Assembly: GCA_038244815.1 (NCBI GenBank)
Contig: JBBRTB010000001.1
Coordinates: 124,001 to 188,000, forward strand
Length of the DNA: 64,000 nt
Origin: DASVHS01 sp038244815
GTDB lineage: Bacteria > Acidobacteriota > Thermoanaerobaculia > Gp7-AA8
Reading direction: 5' to 3'
Positions 53,001 to 59,637 of the stretch are shown here, in pieces. Position 1 is the stretch's first letter. Each line of letters begins with the position of its first letter. Below the pieces are notes generated by a model. The model worked only from the letters and a program-made list of their open reading frames with translations, made no database searches and had not been told where the DNA came from. A program made the position numbers and the translations under genes.

Positions 53001-53602
53001 AGCAGGCCGTTTCCCTCGAGCTGCTTCACGAGCTCGGGCGTATCGATGTACTGAAAGGCCTTGATTCCCACGGCCCTGGCGGCCAGGACGTTCTCCAGCA
53101 GGTCATCGATGAACACGGCGTGCTGCGGCTGCGTCCCGAGAACGGCCAGGGCCCGGTGAAAGATCTCGGGATCGGGCTTGGCGACCTTGAATCGGTGGGA
53201 GAAAACGAAGCGGTCATCCTTTCCGAAGAGCGCCGCGAACTGCTTCGGGATCACGTCGGCGTGCACCTCATTCGAGTTCGAGAGGAAGGCCAGGCGGTAC
53301 TTCCGGCGTACACGGTCGAGCAGATCCTCGATGCCCGGCATGGGGCCGTCGAAGAAGTTCGCCCACAACTCCTGAAACTCTCTCGCCGTTCCCCGATATC
53401 CGGCGCGATCGCTGAGGTGGTGATGGAAGTCGACGAAGGAGATCGCTCCCAGCTCCATGTCGCGATAGCCGCCCGGGCGTTCGAAGATCTCCAGCAGCTC
53501 GTCGCGCGTGACGCTTGACTGGCCACAGATGTTCTCGATCACTCGCTCGTATGCGAGCTTGATGACGGTGTTGCCGAGATCGAAGATGAACCAGGTGATC
53601 AT
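52997..53602 (-). CDS. HAD-family hydrolase with DLGNT motif (YihX-like)
   Basis: 201 residues. Motif I is WFIFDLGNTVIKL, where glycine replaces the usual second aspartate (DxDxT), as in the DxGN-type HAD-IA phosphatases (YihX/alpha-D-glucose-1-phosphatase class). Motif II FLSNSNEVH, Lys KVAKPDPEIF, motif IV VFIDDLLENVLAA are present. The loss of the general acid aspartate means its catalysis may be weak or altered. Its stop codon is borrowed from the adjacent MITE end. Confidence 0.85.
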   Translation of the reverse strand: MITWFIFDLGNTVIKLAYERVIENICGQSSVTRDELLEIFERPGGYRDMELGAISFVDFHHHLSDRAGYRGTAREFQELWANFFDGPMPGIEDLLDRVRRKYRLAFLSNSNEVHADVIPKQFAALFGKDDRFVFSHRFKVAKPDPEIFHRALAVLGTQPQHAVFIDDLLENVLAARAVGIKAFQYIDTPELVKQLEGNGLL

Positions 53603-53608
53603 GGTCTG

Positions 53609-53622
53609 GGTTGCCGGTTGGC
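53609..53622. repeat. Two-unit heptad repeat GGTTGCC/GGTTGGC
   Basis: Short trace between the HAD and carboxylase genes; same unit as the octad at 9008. Confidence 0.45.
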
Positions 53623-55229
53623 TACATTCGAAACACGCCGAACCGCGGCGGCGCGATTCGCTGGTTATAGGAGATCGAAAGACCCAGTCCCAGATAGATG
53701 CGCGTCTCGGCCGGGTCGATGATGCCGTCGTCCCACAGGCGAGCGGTGCTGTAGTAAGGGCTGCCTTCGGTCTCGTATTTCTGCAGCACGGGATCGGCGA
53801 TGCCGCGCTCCTCGTCCGCCGTCAGCTCCTTCCCTTCCCTGGCCAGTTGATCGCGCTTCACGGTCGTCAGCACGCCCGCGGCCTGTTCGCCCCCCATGAC
53901 CGAGATGCGCGCGTTCGGCCACATCCAGAGAAAGCGCGGGGCGTAGGCGCGGCCGCACATCCCGTAATTTCCCGCACCGAATGAACCGCCGATGATGACC
54001 GTGAACTTGGGCACCGTGGCGTTAGCCACTGCATGCACCATCTTTGCGCCGTCCTTGGCGATGCCGCCGTGCTCGTACTGCTTGCCGACCATGAAGCCGG
54101 TGATGTTCTGCAGGAACACGAGCGGAATCCGGCGCTGGCAGCACAACTCGATGAAATGCGTGGCCTTGAGCGACGACTCGCTGAACAGGACGCCGTTGCT
54201 GGCGAGGATCCCCACCCGATAGCCGAAGATGCGCGCGAATCCTGTCACGAGCGTCGTTCCGTAGCGGGCCTTGAACTCCTGAAAGCGCGAGCCGTCGACG
54301 ATCCGGGCGATGACTTCGCGGACGTCGTAGGGCCGGCGGACATCGCGGGGAATGACGCCGTACAGCTCCTTCGGATCGAAGAGCGGATCCTCCGGATCGG
54401 TGCGCCCCGGCGGGTCCTCCCTGCCGGGCGGCAGATTCTCGACGATATCGCGCACGATGGCCAGCGCGTCGTGATCGTCTTCCGCGAAGTGATCGGCCAC
54501 TCCGCTGATCCGCGTATGCACGTCCGCCCCTCCCAGCTCCTCGGCTGTGACTTCCTCCCCCGTGGCCGCCTTCACCAGCGGTGGACCGCCCAGGAAGATC
54601 GTGCCCGTTCCTTTGACGATGACCGCCTCGTCGGACATGGCCGGAACGTACGCGCCTCCCGCCGTACACGAGCCCATCACCGCCGCGATCTGAGGGATCT
54701 CCGCGGCCGACATGACAGCCTGGTTGTAGAAGATGCGCCCGAAATGCTCCCGGTCCGGGAAGACCTCCGCCTGCAGCGGCAGAAACGCGCCGCCGGAGTC
54801 GACGAGGTAGACGCAAGGCAGATGGTTCTGCATCGCCACTTCCTGGCCGCGCAGATGCTTCTTCACGGTCATCGGGAAGTACGTGCCTCCCTTGACCGTG
54901 GCGTCGTTGGCGATGATCAGGCATTCACGCTGCCGGATGCGGCCGATTCCCGTGATGATGCCGGCGGCCGGCGCCTCGTCGTCGTACATGCCATTCGCCG
55001 CCAGTGGCGACAACTCCAGAAACGGCGTGTTCGGATCGAGCAGCTCGGCGATGCGCTCCCGCGGCGGCATCTTGCCCTGTTCCTTCTGCCGGGCGATGTA
55101 CTTCTCGCCGCCGCCGGCGCGTGCCACGGCCAGACGCTCGTTGAGCTCGCCGACGAGCGCCTGCAGCGAATCACGATTCGCTTTGAATTCAGAGGAAGTG
55201 GTGTCGAGGTGTGATTCGAGCGCTTCCAT
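53622..55229 (-). CDS. Acyl-CoA carboxylase carboxyltransferase subunit (methylcrotonyl-CoA carboxylase beta-like)
   Basis: 535 residues, the usual length of MccB/PccB-type subunits. N-domain: KMPPRERIAELLDPNTPFLEL, GRIRQRECLIIANDATVKGG, VYLVDSGGAFLPLQAEVFPD, then GSCTAGGAYVPAMSDEAVIV and GTIFLGGPPLVKAATGEEV. C-domain: ILASNGVLFSESSLKATHFIELC and GSFGAGNYGMCGRAY. The FLPLQ and the S-x-KATHF block point to 3-methylcrotonyl-CoA carboxylase (leucine degradation). The biotin-carboxylase alpha subunit is not in this window. TACGAT lies 13 nt before the ATG. Confidence 0.93.
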   Translation of the reverse strand: MEALESHLDTTSSEFKANRDSLQALVGELNERLAVARAGGGEKYIARQKEQGKMPPRERIAELLDPNTPFLELSPLAANGMYDDEAPAAGIITGIGRIRQRECLIIANDATVKGGTYFPMTVKKHLRGQEVAMQNHLPCVYLVDSGGAFLPLQAEVFPDREHFGRIFYNQAVMSAAEIPQIAAVMGSCTAGGAYVPAMSDEAVIVKGTGTIFLGGPPLVKAATGEEVTAEELGGADVHTRISGVADHFAEDDHDALAIVRDIVENLPPGREDPPGRTDPEDPLFDPKELYGVIPRDVRRPYDVREVIARIVDGSRFQEFKARYGTTLVTGFARIFGYRVGILASNGVLFSESSLKATHFIELCCQRRIPLVFLQNITGFMVGKQYEHGGIAKDGAKMVHAVANATVPKFTVIIGGSFGAGNYGMCGRAYAPRFLWMWPNARISVMGGEQAAGVLTTVKRDQLAREGKELTADEERGIADPVLQKYETEGSPYYSTARLWDDGIIDPAETRIYLGLGLSISYNQRIAPPRFGVFRM

Positions 55230-55254
55230 CGATGGTGGGCAATCGTACCTTACT

Positions 55255-55275
55255 GGAGATGGGAGATTGGAGGAT
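55255..55275. repeat. Heptad repeat, 3 x GGAGATK
   Basis: GGAGATG, GGAGATT, GGAGGAT between the carboxylase and crotonase genes, another unit variant of the GG-N5 family. Confidence 0.6.
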
Positions 55276-55940
55276 TACGAACCGGACATTTCGTAAAGCT
55301 CGCCCAGGCGCGCGGCCATGAGCAGCAATTGCGAACGCGTGAGCCGGTCCCCGGTGTTGGTCAATGTCTTGACTAACTGGACGGTTCCCGGATCGAGTGC
55401 CTTGAGCTGCTCCAGCGCCTCGCGGTGATCCTCCCCCACACGATCGACCAGTCCGATCGACAAGGCTTCCTCAGCTGAGAGGATGTGATTGCCGAGCATT
55501 AGCGCGTTTACTGCGGAGCGGCCCACGATCCGGCGCCATCGCGACGTTCCGCCGAACCCGGTGACGATGCCCAGTCGTGCGCCGGGATGCGAGAAACGAG
55601 AGCGCGGCGTGGCAAAGCGAAGATCGAAGGACATGGCCAGATCGAGCGCTCCGCCGAAGCAGTCGCCATCGACGAGAGCCACGGTCAGCATCGGCAGCTT
55701 CCCGATCGACTCAAAGACTTCCTGCCCGTCCCGCGAGAAGCGCCTGGCAGCCTCGGCGTCGAACGCCAGCATCTCGTTCATGTCTGCCCCCGCCGAGCGT
55801 GCGAAGCGAAAGGTGAGCAGCGGAGTATCGCGCGCCACATGACGAATCACCTCGCCGAGCTCCCGCAGCGCGCCCGACGACAGCAGATTCATCCCGCCGT
55901 CGTCGAAGACGATCTCGTTGCCCTCAGTGCGGAACCGCAC
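55275..55940 (-). CDS. Enoyl-CoA hydratase/isomerase family protein
   Basis: 221 residues, short crotonase. Oxyanion-hole segment ALVDGDCFGGALDLAMSFDLRFATPRSRFSHP (partly quoted) and LGIVTGFGGTSRWRRIVGRS. The first oxyanion glycine/acid position (FRFARSAGADMNEM) resembles the A-DM type. The catalytic glutamates of crotonase are not obvious, so it may be a hydrolase or isomerase subtype. GTG start overlaps the B12-domain gene by 17 bp. Linked with the carboxylase and the B12 domain it suggests branched-chain or odd-chain acyl-CoA breakdown. Confidence 0.85.
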   Translation of the reverse strand: MRFRTEGNEIVFDDGGMNLLSSGALRELGEVIRHVARDTPLLTFRFARSAGADMNEMLAFDAEAARRFSRDGQEVFESIGKLPMLTVALVDGDCFGGALDLAMSFDLRFATPRSRFSHPGARLGIVTGFGGTSRWRRIVGRSAVNALMLGNHILSAEEALSIGLVDRVGEDHREALEQLKALDPGTVQLVKTLTNTGDRLTRSQLLLMAARLGELYEMSGS

Positions 55941-56322
55941 TGCGGATGGCCTCGACCGCCGCGGCCGTCGGCGTGCCCGGCAGAAAGACCTCGCGGATGC
56001 CCATGGCCTTCAGCCGCGGGATGTCCTGCTCCGGGATGATGCCGCCGGCGAACACGATGATGTCGTGCGCCCCCTCATCCTTGAGCAACCGCATGATCTC
56101 CGGAAAGAGCACGTTATGCGCGCCTGAGAGAATCGAAAGGCCGATAGCGTCGACGTCCTCCTGCACCGCGGCGGAGACGATCTGCTCCGGCGTCTGCCGC
56201 AGGCCCGTGTAGATGACCTCCATCCCGGCGTCGCGCAGGGCCCGGGCGATGATCTTTGCACCGCGGTCGTGACCGTCCAGTCCCGGCTTGGCGATGAGCA
56301 CGCGGATCTTCCGGTCGCTCAC
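55924..56322 (-). CDS. Free-standing cobalamin-binding domain (methylmalonyl-CoA mutase C-terminal type)
   Basis: 132 residues from GTG 56322, chosen because the upstream frame is non-protein-like and the GTG overlaps the GNAT stop (GTGA). Cobalamin signature: KPGLDGHDRGAKI (DxHxxG lower ligand), IGLSILSGAHN (SxL) and FAGGIIPEQDI (GG). The chain ends after PTAAAVEAIRSA. Homologues are the small subunits of two-part acyl-CoA mutases such as isobutyryl- or methylmalonyl-CoA mutase. The large catalytic subunit is not in the window. Confidence 0.92.
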   Translation of the reverse strand: MSDRKIRVLIAKPGLDGHDRGAKIIARALRDAGMEVIYTGLRQTPEQIVSAAVQEDVDAIGLSILSGAHNVLFPEIMRLLKDEGAHDIIVFAGGIIPEQDIPRLKAMGIREVFLPGTPTAAAVEAIRSAVPH

Positions 56323-56858
56323 GGCTCCAGCTCCCTCGGATGGGAGTCGCGAAACACCGAATAGATCACGATGTCGTGCCATTTCCCTTCGCGGTAGAAG
56401 TCGCGGCTCAGCTTCCCCTCCACCGTGAACCCGTGGCCGTCCAGGACGTGCTTGGCCCGCTCGTTGTAGTCGAACACGCTGATGCGCAGCTTGTGCAGGT
56501 TCATCTCGTCGAACGCGAAACGGGTGAGCGTTCCGATGGCGTCGCCGCCGAAGCCGCGGTTCCACGCCGTCGGCTCGCCGATGAACAGGCCGAACCACGC
56601 CGTCCGCGATACCCAGTCGATCTCGCTGATGGAGGCATTCCCGATGTGCGAGCGGTCGTCCTTCCGCTCGATCGCGAAATGCCGGTCAACGGCGGTCTCC
56701 TGCATGGCCTGCTGCAGCCACTCCATCTCGTTGGAGAATGCCATGGGATAGCGGGACCTGAGCGTGCGCACGATGTTGGGATCGTTCATCCAGCGGTAGC
56801 AGCGTTCCGCGTCTTCCCGCTCGAACGCGCGCAGAATCACGTGCTCCCCGGCGATCAT
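56319..56858 (-). CDS. GNAT family N-acetyltransferase (RimJ/RimL-like)
   Basis: 179 residues from ATG 56858 (MIAGEHVILRAFEREDAERCYRWMND). Acetyl-CoA site RGFGGDAIGTLTRFAFDEMNLHKL and C-terminal VFDYNERAKHVLDGHGFTVEGKLS are typical of the RimJ/RimL group that acetylates protein N-termini, antibiotics or small amines. A start at 56912 would add RTERDLAPEPRENRRRF and would place TATAAT (56922-56927) just 10 nt upstream; I prefer 56858 on homology but with doubt. Its stop overlaps the B12-domain start. Confidence 0.85.
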   Translation of the reverse strand: MIAGEHVILRAFEREDAERCYRWMNDPNIVRTLRSRYPMAFSNEMEWLQQAMQETAVDRHFAIERKDDRSHIGNASISEIDWVSRTAWFGLFIGEPTAWNRGFGGDAIGTLTRFAFDEMNLHKLRISVFDYNERAKHVLDGHGFTVEGKLSRDFYREGKWHDIVIYSVFRDSHPRELEP

Positions 56859-56930
56859 GAATCGCCGCCTGTTCTCGCGCGGTTCCGGCGCGAGATCGCG
56901 TTCAGTGCGCATCGAGCGCGGATTATACGT

Positions 56931-57034
56931 GTCCTCGGGCCTCGGGCCTCGGCTGACATCATTCGAACCGAGCACCCAGCACCGAGAACCCAGCACCGAG
57001 AACCGAGCACCGAGCACCCAGCACCGAGGCCCGA
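56931..57034. repeat. Inverted heptad arrays between divergent GNAT and dipeptidase genes (largest in window)
   Basis: Left: GTCCTCG, GGCCTCG, GGCCTCG (56931-56951). Right: ten perfect 7-mers (56965-57034) of type GNACCNA: GAACCGA, GCACCCA, GCACCGA, GAACCCA, GCACCGA, GAACCGA, GCACCGA, GCACCCA, GCACCGA, GGCCCGA. Two unit families (CCTCGG and GCACC) are mixed in one locus. Confidence 0.94.
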
Positions 57035-57090
57035 GGTGGGGTACCATACCGCGCCCTTCCACGCATCCGGAAGGAAGACCGAACCATTCG

Positions 57091-58260
57091 ATGAGTACGA
57101 TAACGACTGAGGCCGCGGAAACTGCCGCAGCGGCGCTCCATCGCCGCGCCACGATCGTCGACGGCCATTGCGACACTCCCTATCGCCTGCTGCGGCAGGG
57201 CATCCATATCGACGATTCCGATCCGGAGGCGCAGCTCGACCTGGGCACGCTGGAGGCCAGCGGCATCACGGCCACGTTCTTTGCCGCATACGTCCCCCCG
57301 TTCTATGCGCACCGCGAGCCGGCGAAGTTCGCCTACCGGCTCATCGATCTGATTCACGGCGAGGTGGAGCGGCGCGCCGACGTCCTTCGCTTCTGCAGCG
57401 ACTCGGCCGGCATCCGCGGCGCCAAGAAGGACGGGATCGCCGGAATCATGATCGGCATCGAAGGCGGTCACGCCATCGAGGATTCGCTCGACATCCTGCG
57501 CGACTTCTACGCGCGCGGCGTCCGCTACATGACCCTGACCCACGTCAACACGAACAACTGGTGCGATTCCTCAGGCGACGCCGGCCGCCATGGCGGCCTT
57601 ACCGATTTCGGCCGCGAGGTCGTGCGCACCATGAACGACCTCGGCATGATCGTCGACGTGTCGCACATCGCCGATCAGTCCTTCGACCACGTGCTCGAAA
57701 CGACGCGCCTTCCCGTCGTGGCCACGCACTCCTCCTGCCGCGCCCTCTGCCGCCATCCGCGCAACCTCACCGACGCCATGCTCCGCGATCTCGCCCGTAA
57801 CGGCGGCGTCTGCATGATCAACTTCTTCGCCGCCTTCGTGAACGACGAGGTCGCCCAGGTGCTCAAGCATGCGCAGAAGCGTCCCCCGCGCGGAGGTCCC
57901 GGCGGAACGGACGAGACACCCGACGACCGCACCGACTGGGCCTCCTATCTCGAATGGTTCCGGACTCTGGGATGTCCGGCCGCGCGCTTCGACGACGTCA
58001 TCGATCACATCGTGCATGCCGCCACCGTGGCCGGCATCGACCACGTGGGCCTGGGCAGCGACTTCGACGGCGTGCCCGCGCTTCCCGACGGGCTGCAGAC
58101 CGCGGCCGCGCTTCCCGGAATCACCGAACGCCTCCTGGCCCGCGGATTTTCCGACCAGGACGTGCTCAAGGTCCTCGGCGAGAATTTCATGCGCGTTTTT
58201 GGCGAGATTGAGAAGGGTGGCGTCGCGCCAGGAAGCGTTCGAGCGACGCCGGCCACCTGA
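57091..58260 (+). CDS. Membrane dipeptidase (renal dipeptidase, peptidase M19)
   Basis: 389 residues from ATG 57091 (GGAAGGAAG Shine-Dalgarno about 14 nt upstream). M19 zinc sites: IVDGHCDTPYRL (HxD), IGIEGGHAIED, VATHSSCRALCRHPRN and HVGLGSDFDGVP. It hydrolyses dipeptides, including D-amino-acid-containing ones. No convincing signal peptide, so probably cytosolic. The frame is open upstream through the heptad repeats, but that extension is repeat-encoded and unlikely to be used. Confidence 0.93.
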   Translation: MSTITTEAAETAAAALHRRATIVDGHCDTPYRLLRQGIHIDDSDPEAQLDLGTLEASGITATFFAAYVPPFYAHREPAKFAYRLIDLIHGEVERRADVLRFCSDSAGIRGAKKDGIAGIMIGIEGGHAIEDSLDILRDFYARGVRYMTLTHVNTNNWCDSSGDAGRHGGLTDFGREVVRTMNDLGMIVDVSHIADQSFDHVLETTRLPVVATHSSCRALCRHPRNLTDAMLRDLARNGGVCMINFFAAFVNDEVAQVLKHAQKRPPRGGPGGTDETPDDRTDWASYLEWFRTLGCPAARFDDVIDHIVHAATVAGIDHVGLGSDFDGVPALPDGLQTAAALPGITERLLARGFSDQDVLKVLGENFMRVFGEIEKGGVAPGSVRATPAT

Positions 58261-58270
58261 CCTTCGACCT

Positions 58271-58276
58271 TATAAT
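58271..58276 (+). promoter_or_regulatory. -10 box TATAAT, leaderless promoter of the 58283 gene
   Basis: A perfect TATAAT ends 7 nt before ATG 58283, so transcription should start exactly at the A of the start codon. Confidence 0.6.
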
Positions 58277-58282
58277 CGCTGC

Positions 58283-58735
58283 ATGCTCACCGAAGTCGAA
58301 CAGCTGCGGGATCTGGCCATCCTCTACTGGGCCGGCAAACCTGTCCCCTGTCCAAAGCACGCGGGCGTGACGATGAACGGCAGCTTCGTGCAGACCACAT
58401 TCGCCGATCACGTCTTCCTCACCTGTCCGCGCGGTAAGGAGACGATCACCATCCCCCAGCGGCCGAGGCAGATGGAGTTCCACCCCCAGGCCGTGGAGGG
58501 AATGGTCGAGAACATCCAGCGCAGCGACTCGATCCTCTGCTATCGCTGTCAGTCGCAGATCGAGACCGCGACCAGAGAGAACGCCGACACTGGCCGCGTC
58601 GACTACACCTTCACGTGCGTGCGCTGTTTCTCGTACGGGTCGTGGAGCGGAGATCCGGCCGCGGCGAAGATCGGATCCGCCCCCGGCTCCGGCACGAACA
58701 AGAAATCGAAGTCGAGCACGCCGGCACTCACCTAG
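58283..58735 (+). CDS. Small zinc-ribbon-like cytosolic protein
   Basis: 150 residues from ATG 58283. Unrecognised family. Cysteine pairs suggest one zinc site: PVPCPKH near the start and SILCYRCQSQIE with FTCVRCFSYG later. The C-terminal 25 residues are low-complexity and basic (GTNKKSKSST). There is no signal peptide or membrane helix. It has a consensus leaderless promoter. It is convergent with the MerB-like gene across 208 bp that hold a GC hairpin. Confidence 0.75.
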   Translation: MLTEVEQLRDLAILYWAGKPVPCPKHAGVTMNGSFVQTTFADHVFLTCPRGKETITIPQRPRQMEFHPQAVEGMVENIQRSDSILCYRCQSQIETATRENADTGRVDYTFTCVRCFSYGSWSGDPAAAKIGSAPGSGTNKKSKSSTPALT

Positions 58736-58886
58736 GAGTCTGCGCGGTAGAACGCTTTTCAAAAACGGCGGTACTCAGGTGCTTTCTGCCATGCTGGGCG
58801 GCATACAAGCGTGACCATCCGCCGATCGCAGCACTCCGCGAAGCCGAGCATCAAACTGGAAAAATCGAGCCTCATATCGAATCGTA

Positions 58887-58910
58887 GCGCGCCGAATTTT
58901 TCTGGCGCGC
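58887..58910. terminator. GC hairpin in the gap before the MerB-like gene stop
   Basis: GCGCGCC / GGCGCGC perfect 7 bp stem around a GAATTTTTCT loop. A second hairpin (GTAAGGGC/GCCCTAC, about 58928-58946) overlaps the stop codon of the MerB-like gene. The rest of 58736-58942 shows no gene or tRNA. Confidence 0.5.
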
Positions 58911-58942
58911 AGACTCCTAGGGCCGGCGTAAGGGCCAGAGCC

Positions 58943-59596
58943 CTACGTCACTCTCCAGAAATCCGACGTGAGTCCGAGCGACGCGAACAACGACTGCACT
59001 TCCTGGGAGCTTCTCCGGCGCCATCGCGGATCGCGCCTGTCCTCGCTGTACCAGGCCCTGGCCAGCTTCCAGCCGAGATCGATCGGGAGAACGGCACCGC
59101 GCTCCAGCCGCCACAACGAGCACCAGCGATCGATGTCTTCTTCCGACCGGAAGTAGAGCATCGTCCGTCACGTATAAACGATGTGCGTCCACCAGAGCCG
59201 GGGCGGGAGCACGAGGTGCATGAAGCCGGAGCCGCTGACTTCCCCCCCGGTGACCCGAATCGTGGCGCGCTCGCCACAGTCGGCACAGTTGGTGTGCACT
59301 ACCGCATCGGCGTCGAGCATGGCCGGGATGCCGAGGGCGTCCCAGATGCAGTTCGCGTAGCAGGAATAGCCGCTGACGGAGACCTCGAACGGCGTGGGCA
59401 CCGCCGAGAAGGGGCCGGCCATCAGAATCTCACCGCCGGGTTGCAGGACGAGCATCCGCGCCTCGGCGAGCCGAAGGAACGAGGCCATGACGCTTTCGCG
59501 GGTGGTGCCGAGCGTCTCCGCGACGCGCGCGGCAGATGGCGGCACGCCCTCACGCATGGTCACGTCATAGACGGTATGTCGTACTTCGTTGTCCAT
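58943..59596 (-). CDS. Selenocysteine-containing organomercurial lyase (MerB) family protein
   Basis: Read as one 217-residue protein with an in-frame UGA at codon 143 (59170-59168). Residues 10-70 are the MerB-type winged helix (GVPPSAARVAETLGTTRESVMASFLRL). Then YANCIWDALGIPAML carries C83 and D86, matching C96 and D99 of plasmid R831b MerB (C-x-x-D). HIVYT-UGA-RTMLYFRSEEDIDRW aligns with FCCHVHFFASVPTAEDW of MerB, so the UGA falls at the second catalytic cysteine (C159). A SECIS hairpin follows directly. MerB cleaves the carbon-mercury bond. Length fits MerB (212). ATG 59596 sits 10 nt after a TACGCT box. No merA, merR or sel genes are nearby. If UGA were a stop the product would lose its second active-site residue and C-terminal third. 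Confidence 0.85.
59131..59163 (-). promoter_or_regulatory. Bacterial SECIS element (selenocysteine insertion hairpin)
   Basis: In the mRNA, starting 4 nt after the UGA: CGAUG-(C)-UCU-(A)-CUUCC, loop GGUC, GGAAG-(A)-AGA-CAUCG. That is 13 base pairs with one bulged C and one A-A mismatch. The apical loop begins 20 nt after the UGA. In E. coli fdhF the GGU of the SelB-binding loop begins about 19 nt after its UGA, so both the loop sequence and the distance fit. Confidence 0.85.
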
Positions 59597-59605
59597 CGCC
59601 TGCGT

Positions 59606-59615
59606 AGCGTACACT
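59606..59615. promoter_or_regulatory. Overlapping divergent -10 boxes (AGCGTACACT)
   Basis: Minus strand TACGCT (59611-59606) serves the MerB-like gene, ATG 10 nt downstream. Plus strand TACACT (59610-59615) serves the NADH dehydrogenase gene. They share the central TA, as at 44901-44910. Confidence 0.5.
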
Positions 59616-59637
59616 CTCGAACATCGAACGCCATGTC

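Noticed and set aside
56857..57090. N-terminal extension of the dipeptidase
   Set aside because: The extension is translated heptad repeat DNA with repeated SSTQHREP-like peptides and no signal peptide.
58736..58942. tRNA-Sec (selC) next to the selenoprotein gene
   Set aside because: I looked for a T-loop, UCA anticodon and long acceptor stem and found none; only GC hairpins are present.
59168..59170. UGA in the MerB-like gene as a pseudogene stop
   Set aside because: The frame is otherwise open on both sides, the UGA sits on a catalytic residue, and a SECIS hairpin follows at the right distance.
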